NCBI GenBank assembly: GCA_016235595.1
Contig: JACRJX010000006.1
Location: 1 to 57,272 of the forward strand
DNA: 57,272 bases
Origin: Verrucomicrobiota bacterium
GTDB lineage: Bacteria > Verrucomicrobiota > Verrucomicrobiia > CAIQCK01
Direction: 5' to 3'
A program made the translations under genes and the position numbers. Shown here in pieces: positions 34,555 through 43,631 of the stretch. The notes beneath the pieces are model-generated. The model saw only the letters and a program-made list of their open reading frames with translations. It was not told where the DNA came from and ran no database searches. How positions within the stretch are numbered: the stretch's first letter is position 1; each line of letters begins with the position of its first letter.

Positions 34555-34677
34555 ATGGGCAATTTGTTAAGACACCTTGGCCATCAGCTTCACCATTTCG
34601 GTTGGCAGAACTGCGCTGCCATTGCTGTGCTCATCCTTCTTGCAGCAGTAGTGACCACGTGCATGAGGTCATATTGA
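34555..34677 (+). CDS. Possible 40-residue membrane protein
   Basis: An ATG at 34555 preceded by GAGG at 6-7 nt opens 40 codons: a His-rich start (MGNLLRHLGHQLHHFGWQN) followed by one strong hydrophobic helix (CAAIAVLILLAAVVTTC) and a stop at 34677. The site, length and hydrophobicity suggest a small single-pass membrane protein, but homology cannot be judged. It is flanked by tRNA-Gly and tRNA-Leu. Confidence 0.4.
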   Translation: MGNLLRHLGHQLHHFGWQNCAAIAVLILLAAVVTTCMRSY

Positions 34678-34724
34678 CGCCCTGACATTCGCAGGGATGC
34701 GTTCGCATTTTTTCCGGGGAAAAC

Positions 34725-34808
34725 TGGTGCGGGCGACAGGACTTGAACCTGTATGCCTTGCGGCGTCCCGCCCTAAACGGGATGCGTCTGCCATTTCGCC
34801 ACGCCCGC
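34725..34808 (-). tRNA. tRNA-Leu (TAG)
   Basis: 84 nt with encoded CCA. Acceptor GCGGGCG/CGCCCGC, anticodon arm TCCCG-TTTAGGG-CGGGA with anticodon TAG, and the long variable arm expected for class II tRNA (GCCGCAAGGC). Confidence 0.97.
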
Positions 34809-34838
34809 ACTGAACTCTCGAAGACCGCTGAGCGCCCA

Positions 34839-34867
34839 CTTCTAGCCGCGGCTTGTTGGATGTTCAA
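34839..34867 (-). promoter_or_regulatory. Promoter of tRNA-Leu (TTGAAC-17-TAGAAG)
   Basis: Minus-strand TTGAAC (34862-34867) and TAGAAG (34839-34844), 17-bp spacing, 30 bp before the tRNA. Confidence 0.45.
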
Positions 34868-35004
34868 CGTTTTTGTTTTCGCAGAGGCGGCGATGCGCAA
34901 GGGGTCGCTTTACCGTGTGCCGCAAAACACTTGCCTCAGGACAGTGGGCAGGGCAATATGGCGCACAATTGTTACATTAATTAACCAGGAGCTTGGAACA
35001 CAAA

Positions 35005-35451
35005 ATGGATACAACAGGGAGCAATTCACAATCTATCATCACGGCGGACGCGGAGGTCATGGGCAACATCAAGACCAACGGCTCGCTTCTGATTGACGGT
35101 AAAGTCGAAGGCGACGTCGCCTGCGGACACGACGTGACGGTTGGGAAGACGGGTTCGATCAAGGGCAACACAACGGTGAATTCCATCGTGGTCGAAGGCA
35201 CGATTGAAGGCAACATCATCGCCCGCGAGCGGATCGAATTGAAGTCTTCCACGCGAATCACCGGTGACATCAAAGCCAAGCGCCTTGCGGTAGAGGAGGG
35301 CGTCGCATTTTCCGGCAAGGCCGAGATCACGCCCAGCGGAGCTGGCGAAGGCGCTGCCAAGGCTGAGAACCGTTCTGCTACGCCCTCGGTGTCCGCCGCC
35401 GCTTCACCAGCCCGGCCGGATTCTCGTGGCAACCTGTTCGGCAAGCGTTGA
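35005..35451 (+). CDS. Bactofilin (polymer-forming cytoskeletal protein)
   Basis: 148 residues from the ATG at 35005, with AGGAG upstream at 34987-34991. The core from about residue 10 to 105 is a right-handed beta-helix with a ~16-residue rhythm (IITADAEVMGNIKTNGSLLI, VEGDVACGHDVTVGKTGSIK, VEGTIEGNIIARERIELKSS), which is the bactofilin domain (PF04519). A flexible Ala/Pro/Ser tail follows. Bactofilins polymerise without nucleotide and shape cells or anchor envelope proteins. No peptidase partner is adjacent. Confidence 0.92.
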   Translation: MDTTGSNSQSIITADAEVMGNIKTNGSLLIDGKVEGDVACGHDVTVGKTGSIKGNTTVNSIVVEGTIEGNIIARERIELKSSTRITGDIKAKRLAVEEGVAFSGKAEITPSGAGEGAAKAENRSATPSVSAAASPARPDSRGNLFGKR

Positions 35452-35581
35452 TCCGGGCTGGCGCCTCGATCATACGTCTCTGAACAGGTCGTCGCAGACT
35501 TGCAGGCCAGCACCTTTGCTGCAAAGAGGTGGAGTGTGTTCTTAACCCGCCTTGTGTCAGGCTGAGAGGTGTGACCAGCAG

Positions 35582-36538
35582 ATGCCACGTCATCACATAA
35601 CACGTCGTCAGGCGATCCAAGCGGTCGCGACGCTGCCGTTGTTGGCCGCACGCCCTGTTGCGGCCGCTCCTGAATCCAAACCGGCGTCCAGCTTGACCAT
35701 TGGCATGGCGACGTTTGGGTTTCGCGACTACACCAATCGGCAGCTTGCCGAGGAACTGGCTCGCGAAGGCATCCGCGTGGTGCAGTTGTTCCTCAGCCAG
35801 AGCGACAGCCGTTACTGGAAGTTCAACGGGCGGGCGGACGTGTCGGATATGACGCCCCAACGCTCGGCGGCGATTGCAGAGACCTACCGTTCGGCTGGGA
35901 TTTCGATCCACAGCATCGGCGTGTACACCAACCTGATCCATCCGGATGAGGCCGAGCGGAAGGCCAACCTGGCCTACTTCGAAGCGATGATGGGCATCGG
36001 CGAGGCCATGGGCGTGCGAACCTTCATCACCGAGGTGGGCTCCTATCACCCGGACAAGCCTGAGCCCCGGATGCCGTATCATTTCCAGGAGGATGTCTGG
36101 AAAATGATGGTCGCCACGGGAAAAGAGCTGGCGGCGATGGCCGAGCGGCACCAGGCCACGGTCCTGTTCGAGTCCAGCTTCAACAACTTCCTGGCGGGCG
36201 CCAAGCGGACGCGGGTCTTTCTACAGGAAGTCGGATCGCCGCGGATTCGGGCACTTTTGGATCCAGCCAACGTTCTGGAGATCAATGACCTGGGCGAGAT
36301 GTTCGACCAGCTTGCGCCTTGGATCGACTGTCTGCACGCCAAGGATCGCAAGCTGCACTCCGACCGCGGAGTAGCGGCTGGACTGGGCGATGTCGATTAT
36401 GTGCAGTTCGTCACCTTGGCGGCCAAACACACTCCGAAAGCGCCCCTCATCCTTGAGTACGTTGGACCCAAGGATTACAAGCAAGCTCTGGCGCACTTGC
36501 GTGGCGCGATTCGCAAGGCGGGATTGACGGAGAGGTAA
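35582..36538 (+). CDS. Exported TIM-barrel sugar isomerase/epimerase-like protein
   Basis: 318 residues from the ATG at 35582. The N-terminus (RHHITRRQAIQAVATLPLLA) carries a twin-arginine-like export signal. The rest is an AP-endonuclease-2-type TIM barrel (PF01261): SIHSIGVYTNLIHPDEAERK, FITEVGSYHPDKPE, VLFESSFNNF, RALLDPANVLEIND and CLHAKDRKLHSDRG, giving Glu/Asp/His metal ligands in the expected order. Such proteins isomerise or epimerise sugars or inositols. Tat export of this family is common in planctomycetes and verrucomicrobia. The substrate is unknown. Confidence 0.8.
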   Translation: MPRHHITRRQAIQAVATLPLLAARPVAAAPESKPASSLTIGMATFGFRDYTNRQLAEELAREGIRVVQLFLSQSDSRYWKFNGRADVSDMTPQRSAAIAETYRSAGISIHSIGVYTNLIHPDEAERKANLAYFEAMMGIGEAMGVRTFITEVGSYHPDKPEPRMPYHFQEDVWKMMVATGKELAAMAERHQATVLFESSFNNFLAGAKRTRVFLQEVGSPRIRALLDPANVLEINDLGEMFDQLAPWIDCLHAKDRKLHSDRGVAAGLGDVDYVQFVTLAAKHTPKAPLILEYVGPKDYKQALAHLRGAIRKAGLTER

Positions 36539-36674
36539 CTGTTTCATCGTTGGCATAGCGGGTTGTCACCAGGCCTTCCCCTCCAACCCTTCCCGAGTCC
36601 GTCAGGACGCTTGCTTCACCAGTCTCCAGCAATTATCATTTGCGGGGTCGTCCCTTGTCTTCAGGAGTTGCGCC

Positions 36675-38210
36675 ATGAATCAAACCCTGTCTGTCCGCTG
36701 CATACGCGTCGGCTTGAGTTGTCTCTCTCTCTGGGCAGCCGCCGCGTTCTTCACGATGAACTTGGAATCGGCCGAGCCGGCTTCGGCGCGTGACTTGATC
36801 CGCCAGGAGAACCAGAAGGCGGGCACGTCCGATTGGCAGTTGACCTATGTTCGCCTCGACAAATCGGACACCACCGGGTTCCGTTCTCCCGGGATTGAGG
36901 GCTACTGCTCTCGGCAGTCGGTTTCCGCCGGGGAGCCGATCGAGTTTTTTGTGAGCACAGACCCCGCCGGCTCCTTTACCTTGGAGATATTTCGAATGGG
37001 CTACTACGGTGGCCTCGGCGCCCGGTTGATGAAGACGCTGGGACCATTGACCGGCAAGAAGCAAGCCCTGCCGGAGGCTGGCCCACGACGGATCCGCGAG
37101 TGTCGCTGGGAATCCAGTGCCCGGTTGGTGATCCCGGCTGATTGGCCCAGCGGTGTTTACTTGGGACGATTGTCCCGCGTGCCGAATCCCGATGGCACGA
37201 TGCCCTGGCAGAGTTACGTGGTGTTCATCGTGCGCGACGACCGCCCGGCCGACATCCTCTTTCAATGTCCCGACAACACCTGGCAAGCCTACAACCGGTG
37301 GCCCGACGAGTATTCCCTGTACATGGACCCGGGGAACAAGTTCGCCTGGGCCAGCAACCGGGTTGACGTGAGCTTTGACCGGCCCTATGCGAAGTATGCG
37401 CAGATCTTCCAGAATCCACAATCGGTCGGCTCGGGCGAGTTCCTGTGCTGGGAATTCTCCCTATGCTACTGGCTGGAGCAGCATGGGTATGACGTCAGCT
37501 ATTGCTCCAACAGCGACATGCTCACTCCGGACCGTGCGGCGAAGTGCAAAGCCTTCATCAGCGTGGGACATGACGAGTATTGGGATCTCCGCCAGTATGA
37601 GAGCGTGCTGAAGATTTCCCGCAGCGGCACCTGTGTGCTGTTCCTGTCGGGCAATTCCGTCTGCTATGTGACGCCGTTTCGCGAGGGGGCCGACGGCCGT
37701 CCCAACCGCATCATCAGCCGCAAGGGACCGTATCAAGGGCTGACGATGGGCAAGGAGCCGCCGAAGTGCACCTTTGACTACGTGGGACCCGACGAGGGCC
37801 TGCTGTTGGGCGCCCGCAACATTCTGCCGGTCAACGGTGGCGGCGACTGGGTCTGCGTCAAACCGGAGCACTGGATGTTTGCCGGCACGGGAATGAAGAA
37901 AGGCGATCGAATCCGCGGGCTGGTGGGCTGGGAATTCCATGGCGATCCCCCGCCGATCAAGGGCCTGGAGGTGGTGGCCGAGGGCATTGCCCTGCACGGT
38001 GGCACGCGTCCTGTTCCCTATCAGGCGACGATCTACCCCACAGCAAAAGGCGGCTTCGTGTTCAACGCCTCGACCATCTTTTGGTCCTTGGGATTGAGCG
38101 CTCCGCCGGGGCACATGCCCGTGTGGAGCCACAACACGCGGCCCAATGGTCCCGACCCGCGCGTGCAGCAGATCACGCATAACCTGTTGCGACGGGCCAT
38201 TGACCGGTAG
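36675..38210 (+). CDS. N,N-dimethylformamidase beta-subunit-like exported protein
   Basis: 511 residues with a signal peptide (LSLWAAAAFFTMNLESAEP). IEGYCSRQSVSAGEPIEFFV, FRMGYYGGLGARLMKTLGPL, ADILFQCPDNTWQAYNRWPD and AFISVGHDEYWDLRQYESVL match the large-subunit C-terminal domain of dimethylformamidase (PF20254, DMFA2_C). Most family members have no tested substrate. AGGAG 8 nt upstream supports the ATG at 36675. It follows the TIM-barrel gene by 136 bp. Activity on formamides is only one possibility. Confidence 0.75.
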   Translation: MNQTLSVRCIRVGLSCLSLWAAAAFFTMNLESAEPASARDLIRQENQKAGTSDWQLTYVRLDKSDTTGFRSPGIEGYCSRQSVSAGEPIEFFVSTDPAGSFTLEIFRMGYYGGLGARLMKTLGPLTGKKQALPEAGPRRIRECRWESSARLVIPADWPSGVYLGRLSRVPNPDGTMPWQSYVVFIVRDDRPADILFQCPDNTWQAYNRWPDEYSLYMDPGNKFAWASNRVDVSFDRPYAKYAQIFQNPQSVGSGEFLCWEFSLCYWLEQHGYDVSYCSNSDMLTPDRAAKCKAFISVGHDEYWDLRQYESVLKISRSGTCVLFLSGNSVCYVTPFREGADGRPNRIISRKGPYQGLTMGKEPPKCTFDYVGPDEGLLLGARNILPVNGGGDWVCVKPEHWMFAGTGMKKGDRIRGLVGWEFHGDPPPIKGLEVVAEGIALHGGTRPVPYQATIYPTAKGGFVFNASTIFWSLGLSAPPGHMPVWSHNTRPNGPDPRVQQITHNLLRRAIDR

Positions 38211-38464
38211 CCTGCGTCGCGATTTCAATTGATCGTGGTTGCCAAGGGTCAACGGCAGCACCGGTGACGTGACCTTGCTGTTTCGAGCCGTGCGGCGTCA
38301 CGCGATTTCCCAATGATACTTTTGGGTCATTGCGGGCGATGGCGTTTGGCGAGATGATATAAAATGCACGGGCAGGCGTTGTCGCAGTGCGCAAATTCTG
38401 ATTGCACTCCGGCGAGAACCTTTGAGCTATCGGATGAGTAAGTATGAAAGGAAGCCACAGAGGT

Positions 38465-39832
38465 ATGAGAACGAACCACAGTTCGAAGAATGAAAAGAAC
38501 ATCTCCCGGCGCGAAGTGCTGCGTCGGGGCGTCTATGCAACGACTGGATTGATGTTGGCCGACCGTCTGGGCCCTCAAGCATTCGCAGTGGCCTCGCCAT
38601 CCGCGCCCGCTGCCACCAAGACCAAGGGCAAGGCCAAATCGGTCATTCAGGTTTTCCTCTGGGGCGGCATGTCGCACAACGACGCATGGGACCCGAAACC
38701 GGAGTCGGGCTACGAATACATGGGCGAATTCTCCAAGGCGATTCCGACCAACGTGGACGGCATCCAGATTGGCGAACTGTTCCCCTTGCTCGCGAAGCAG
38801 ATGGACAAGTTCTCCCTCATCCGCAGCATGACGCATCGCAACAACGGCCACGAAACTGCGGCCTACCTGATGCAGACCGGCCACACGCCTGGCGAGCGGC
38901 TGGCGTATCCAAGTGTCGGGGCGATCTTCGCGCTGTTCAAGGGCAAGGAATACAAGGGCATCATTCCGCCCTACGTGGTAATGACGCAGGCGCAGGGACG
39001 GTTCTCCGAAGAGGGTTTCCTGGGGCCGAAGTACAAACCCTTTGCCACCGGCGGCGACCCGAACGCGAGCCGCTTCGAGGTGGAAGGTGTCGTGGCTCGT
39101 GCCATCGCCGACGACCGGCAGAAGAGCCGGCGCGAGTTACTCGAGAAGATGAATACGATGGGCAAGGTGATGGCCGCGAGTCCGCAAATGACCGCCGCGG
39201 AGGAATCCAAGAAAGCGGCGTATGACTTGATTCTGGGCAAAGGCAAAGAGGTGTTCGATCTCTCCCTTGAGAAGCCGGAACTGCGGGACAAGTATGGCCG
39301 CCACACTTTTGGGCAGGAGTGCCTGGCGGCGCGTCGGCTGGTGGAAGCGGGTGTTCCTTACATCGTCATCAACTACCCCGGCGGGTGGGACACTCACAGC
39401 AACCACTTTATGACGATGCGTCGTCAGTGTCCGAACCTGGACCAGGGCTTGGCGACGTTGTTGCAAGATTTGAAGGACCGCGGTTTGCTTGAGACCACCA
39501 TTGTGTGGTGCACCGGTGAGTTTGGCCGCACGCCGAAAGTCTCCTGGGAACCGCCGTGGAATGGCGGGCGCCACCACTATGGCAACGTGTTCAGCGTCCT
39601 GGTTGCCGGCGGCGGTTTCAAAGGCGGCCAGGTTGTTGGTTCGTCCGACGCAAAGGGCGAAGAACCCAAAGATCGTCCCGTGTATCCGGTGGACCTTCTG
39701 GGCAGCATCTACCAATTGGCGGGTATTGATGCCACCGCGAAGCTGCCCCACCCGATGGGCCTAAAGGCCCACGTGTTGCCCTCTGCTGCGGAAGGCGTAA
39801 AGTCGAACGGACTTTTGACAGAGATCATGTAG
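38465..39832 (+). CDS. DUF1501 protein (Tat-exported, alkaline-phosphatase fold)
   Basis: 455 residues from ATG 38465 (the ATG at 38444 is an alternative). The start has a twin-arginine signal (ISRREVLRRGVYATTGLML). Then come FLWGGMSHNDAWDPKPESGY, IGELFPLLAKQMDKFSLIRS, MTHRNNGHETAAYLMQTGHT and a C-terminal TTIVWCTGEFGRTPK and GRHHYGNVFSVLVAGGGFKG, all typical of DUF1501 (PF07394), a sulfatase/phosphatase-like fold. In planctomycetes such genes accompany DUF1549/DUF1553 cytochromes; here the partner is a PPC protein 105 bp downstream. The reaction is unknown. Confidence 0.88.
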   Translation: MRTNHSSKNEKNISRREVLRRGVYATTGLMLADRLGPQAFAVASPSAPAATKTKGKAKSVIQVFLWGGMSHNDAWDPKPESGYEYMGEFSKAIPTNVDGIQIGELFPLLAKQMDKFSLIRSMTHRNNGHETAAYLMQTGHTPGERLAYPSVGAIFALFKGKEYKGIIPPYVVMTQAQGRFSEEGFLGPKYKPFATGGDPNASRFEVEGVVARAIADDRQKSRRELLEKMNTMGKVMAASPQMTAAEESKKAAYDLILGKGKEVFDLSLEKPELRDKYGRHTFGQECLAARRLVEAGVPYIVINYPGGWDTHSNHFMTMRRQCPNLDQGLATLLQDLKDRGLLETTIVWCTGEFGRTPKVSWEPPWNGGRHHYGNVFSVLVAGGGFKGGQVVGSSDAKGEEPKDRPVYPVDLLGSIYQLAGIDATAKLPHPMGLKAHVLPSAAEGVKSNGLLTEIM

Positions 39833-39937
39833 CAAATTGCGGCAGCCACGGAACGCACGGCGGGATGCAAAGGGTGGCGGTGTCGTTTCGTGCATTCAGT
39901 GCATTCTGTGTTTTGTTGTGCAAACAAGGAACGGCTT

Positions 39938-42100
39938 ATGCGCAAATTGAACTGGCTCGCGGTTCTTGGAATAGCCGGTGTAGTGGCGACGGCTCCGTCG
40001 GCATGGGCGCAGACCAGACCCTACATCGGCTACGCGTATCCCGCTGGTGGCCAGCAAGGCACGACGTTTCAAGTCAAGCTCGGTGGACAAGGCTTGGACG
40101 GTGTTAACGGCGTGGTGGTTTCTGGCCCGGGCGTGACAGCCAGGGTAGTCGAGGATTGCAGGGCGACCAATAATCAGGATCGACAGTTGCTGGATGAGCA
40201 ACTGAGGGATTTGCGGAAAGCGAGGGCAATGGCCGCCTCGACGATGACACCTTCGGCGACGGGGGAGGGGAAGACTGCCGCAGTCCAGGATGAGGCGACG
40301 CGAAAGCTCATCATGCGGATCGAGAAAATTTTCCGCGAAAACGTGAACACCCCGGCCAGCCGTGCGCTTGCCCGCATTGTTTATGTCGAGGTCGCCATAG
40401 CTCCCGATGCGCTGCCTGGGGAGCGGGAACTGCGCTTGGTGACACGGCGCGGCGGCGCGTCGAACCCGCTTGTTTTCTACGTAGGACAACTGCCTGAATA
40501 CTGCCGCAAGCCGATGAAGACCGCTGAGTATCAGGTGCTCGGCAAAGAGTATCTCGCCCTCCGGAAGCGGCCGAACAACGAGATCGAGGACCGCGTGGCC
40601 ATTCCATGCACGGTGAACGGCCAGATCGCTTCCGGCGAACTCAACCGGTATCGGTTCGAGGCGCGCAAGGGCCAACAACTGGTCATCACCACTCTGGCGC
40701 GGCAGTTGATCCCGTATCTCGCCGACGCCGTGCCCGGCTGGTTCCAGCCCGTGCTGACGCTCTACGATGCCAATGGCAGGGAACTGGCCTATGACGATGA
40801 CTACCGCTTCAAACCGGACCCGATCATCGTCTATAAGATTCCACGCGACGGCGAATATGTGTTGGTCATCAATGACGCCATCTTTCGGGGTCGCGAGGAT
40901 TTCGTCTATCGCATCACCATTGGCGAAACGCCGTTCATCACGAGCATTTTCCCGTTGGGTGGCCGGGTGGGCGAATCGGCTGCAGTCAAAATGAAAGGGC
41001 TGCATCTGGGCGGCGCCGAATTAGCGCTGCCCGCCAAAGACGCCGAGTCGGGCATTCATCAAGTCGTCGCGAATAAGGGCGGATTCATCTCCAATCCTGT
41101 GCCGTTTGCCTTGGACACGCTGCCCGAGATTTTTGACAAGGAGCCCAACAACACCCCGGCGCACGCGCAGAAGGTGACGCTGCCCGTCATCGTCAATGGG
41201 CATATCGACAAGGTGGACGATTGGGACGTGTTCCAATTCAGCGGTCTGGCTGGCGACTCGGTCGTCGCGGAAGTTTACGCGCGCCGGCTCGATTCCCCGG
41301 TGGACTCCGTGATCAAACTCACCGACGCGCGCGGCCAACTGCTGGCGTTCTGTGATGACCGGGAGGATATCGGCGCGGGCATCAACACCCACCATGCGGA
41401 TTCCTACTTCATGGCTAGGCTGCCTGCCGACGGCACGTACTACGTCCACATCGGCGACACCGGTCGCAAGGGGGGCGGGGAATATGGCTACCGCCTGCGC
41501 ATCAGCGCGCCGCAGCATGATTTTGCGCTGCGTGTTGTGGCCAGCAGCACCAGCGTCCGGCAGAAGAGCAGCGCCACTTTCAGTGTCTATGCCTCGCGCA
41601 AGGACGGCTTCGATGGTCCCATCAAGATTACCCTGAAGGACCCACCCATCGGATTCACCCCCTATCCGGTCATACTGCTCGGCACTCAGAACATCACCCG
41701 TCTCAGCTTCAAGACGGACCTCATCACCAAAGGTCCCATGAACATCACCGTCATTGGCAGCGCAATGATTGGCGACAAGGAAATCACCCACACAGCCGTT
41801 CCTGCTGAAGACCGGATGCAGGCGTTCCTGTGGCGGCATCTTGTGCCGGCGCAGGACCTGAATGTTCTTGTTTACGATGGCACCTACGAACCACCGCCCC
41901 CGCGCGTACCGCGGGAGATTTCGCCCGAGATGCTGATGCACGCGAAAATCAAAGCGGCCGCGTTGCAGGCCAAGGGGCGTGTGTTCACGAAGAGGCAGGT
42001 GGCCGGGCGGGTGCGGCAACTTAAAGTGCTCTTCGAAGATGGCCTGATCACTGACGAGTTCTACGGCGAGAGGATTGCCGAGTGCGAGACCGCTCAGTGA
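39938..42100 (+). CDS. Exported PPC-domain (pre-peptidase C-terminal) protein
   Basis: 720 residues from ATG 39938 with AAGGA 8 nt upstream and a signal peptide (cleavage near SAWAQT). Two PPC beta-sandwich units are visible: YRFEARKGQQLVITTLARQL...LTLYDANGRELAYDDDYRF (about 220-310) and DWDVFQFSGLAGDSVVAEVY...SYFMARLPADGTYYVHIGDT (about 415-520), plus IPT/TIG-like parts in front and an Ig-like region after. These proteins often pair with DUF1501 genes in PVC bacteria. The C-terminal ~60 residues are helical (PEMLMHAKIKAAALQAKG). Probably a surface or periplasmic structural partner. Confidence 0.82.
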   Translation: MRKLNWLAVLGIAGVVATAPSAWAQTRPYIGYAYPAGGQQGTTFQVKLGGQGLDGVNGVVVSGPGVTARVVEDCRATNNQDRQLLDEQLRDLRKARAMAASTMTPSATGEGKTAAVQDEATRKLIMRIEKIFRENVNTPASRALARIVYVEVAIAPDALPGERELRLVTRRGGASNPLVFYVGQLPEYCRKPMKTAEYQVLGKEYLALRKRPNNEIEDRVAIPCTVNGQIASGELNRYRFEARKGQQLVITTLARQLIPYLADAVPGWFQPVLTLYDANGRELAYDDDYRFKPDPIIVYKIPRDGEYVLVINDAIFRGREDFVYRITIGETPFITSIFPLGGRVGESAAVKMKGLHLGGAELALPAKDAESGIHQVVANKGGFISNPVPFALDTLPEIFDKEPNNTPAHAQKVTLPVIVNGHIDKVDDWDVFQFSGLAGDSVVAEVYARRLDSPVDSVIKLTDARGQLLAFCDDREDIGAGINTHHADSYFMARLPADGTYYVHIGDTGRKGGGEYGYRLRISAPQHDFALRVVASSTSVRQKSSATFSVYASRKDGFDGPIKITLKDPPIGFTPYPVILLGTQNITRLSFKTDLITKGPMNITVIGSAMIGDKEITHTAVPAEDRMQAFLWRHLVPAQDLNVLVYDGTYEPPPPRVPREISPEMLMHAKIKAAALQAKGRVFTKRQVAGRVRQLKVLFEDGLITDEFYGERIAECETAQ

Positions 42101-42231
42101 GCCGCTCTCTGCGAGGGGCAAGAGAGTCACGCAAACCGGTCATGGCAGAAACGGTCTGAAGCCCGGCATCGCCGTCACTCCGTTCGGGGCGGTGCTGTTC
42201 TTCGTCTCTTCGTCTGGCGGGCGGCTCCGGC

Positions 42232-43332
42232 TTATTTCTTTGTGTCCCTCGTGGCGGCCCACTGGTGAATCTTCTTCTGCGCCTTCGCCCAATTCTTCTC
42301 GTCACAGCGGTCGTCGAGGAACTGGTCAAGCAACTCGAAGAACAGATCGCGAAACTCACCGAGCTTCTGGATGCGTTCCTGGAATCGGGAGGCCGGGTCG
42401 AGGACTTCCTTGGGGTCGGGCAGCTTCACGCGGAACGCGAAGGAGTCGGCGTCGAAGGACGTCATCCACGTCTCATCCTGGCAGGCCAGCGTCAGCTTTG
42501 CGCGGCGCAACTTCTTGCCGGTCATCAACGCCGTCTGCGCCTCTGGACTTGCGGTCGGCACGCCTTCGCGAATGGCGATCACGTGCGCGCCATCGCCGGG
42601 ACGCTCCAGCAGCAACGGGCCTTCGAGCGCCACAGCGATCTGACCGCGTTCGCGGCTCTCGAAGAGGCCGCCGCGGTCCTCCGAGGCGAACCAGAGCCAC
42701 GTCAGGAAATCCTGCCCCGGCCGGTTCTCCATCTCGTCGTCGGCCGCTTCCGGCGAGAAGCTGGCGGGTGCCCACTGCTTGGCCTTCTGGCCGCGCCGCT
42801 GCGCCACGGCAGTCTCGACGTTCACGGGAACGAGGTCAATGCCCGTGGCGGCGAGGAAGTTGACCCGCAACGCATCCATCTGCTGTTCGGACACCGCGCC
42901 GACATACACCACGCCGCCGCGTTCGTCATGCACGAAGGGAATGGCGCGCAGCGTCGGCGGCATCTGGGGCAGCAGCCGCGACATGACCTGCTTGCGAACT
43001 TCGCTCTTGGCCTTCCGGTCCAGAAACGGCTTGTTGTCGGCCTTCATCCGGGCCAGTTCCTCCATGAAGGACTCGGCGCGCAACAGGGAGCTGGGCACCT
43101 TGCGCTCGGCCTTCAGCAGACTCAGCCGCAGGTAGCCGCCGAGGCGTGCGTTCTCGTCGCTGATGGGCAGGTCGAAAAGATGCCGTCCGCCGACCCAGCC
43201 GATGGCCGGCTCCGCGCCGAGCGATTTCAACGGCGGCGAAGCCTTGCTCGCGAACCGTTGCACCGCGTCGGTCGGCAATTCCTTCAGCGCATAACACATC
43301 CGAAATCCGATTTGACCACTTTCAAATGACAT
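42232..43332 (-). CDS. rdgC: Recombination-associated protein RdgC
   Basis: 366 residues. The segment LDRKAKSEVRKQVMSRLLPQ followed by LRAIPFVHDERGGVVYVGAV and the charged first part agree with RdgC, a ring-forming double-stranded-DNA-binding protein that limits RecA filaments in Proteobacteria. The N-terminus begins SFESGQIGFRMCYALKELPT, a diverged version of the usual opening. The last residues (ATRDTKK) come from a simple GGGACACAAAG-like stretch. GGAGA 9 nt upstream supports the ATG at 43332. It is alone, convergent with the PPC gene. Its presence outside Proteobacteria is notable. Confidence 0.8.
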   Translation of the reverse strand: MSFESGQIGFRMCYALKELPTDAVQRFASKASPPLKSLGAEPAIGWVGGRHLFDLPISDENARLGGYLRLSLLKAERKVPSSLLRAESFMEELARMKADNKPFLDRKAKSEVRKQVMSRLLPQMPPTLRAIPFVHDERGGVVYVGAVSEQQMDALRVNFLAATGIDLVPVNVETAVAQRRGQKAKQWAPASFSPEAADDEMENRPGQDFLTWLWFASEDRGGLFESRERGQIAVALEGPLLLERPGDGAHVIAIREGVPTASPEAQTALMTGKKLRRAKLTLACQDETWMTSFDADSFAFRVKLPDPKEVLDPASRFQERIQKLGEFRDLFFELLDQFLDDRCDEKNWAKAQKKIHQWAATRDTKK

Positions 43333-43631
43333 AAATTATTTTCTCCGTGAAAAAGGCGGCGTGTATATCACGCTGCTGCCGCGCCGCGAAGCAAAAGATG
43401 TTTCAGGAACGAAAATTTATCCTATGAGCGGCACCGCATGACTGGCGGGACAGCGCTGTGCGGCGTTGCGTACCCCAACTTCTCTTTCTCGCACGCCGCC
43501 ATCTAGTGGAAAACTGGAATGCTGCGAATTGAAATCAAACCGCCCGTGTTCTGGAAAACATGGAAGCATTGGCATGGGATGTGGTATCAACTGCTGAAGC
43601 AGGTCGGAATCGAGTGTTTTACTTGCATCCT

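Noticed and set aside
39860..39930. GTGCATTCAGTGCATTCTGTG stretch before the PPC gene considered as another heptamer array
   Set aside because: Its period is 9 bp and only two units are clear, so it was not counted with the heptamer families.
42265..43329. 354-codon plus-strand frame
   Set aside because: Antisense to RdgC; composition dominated by Ala/Leu/Arg without motifs.
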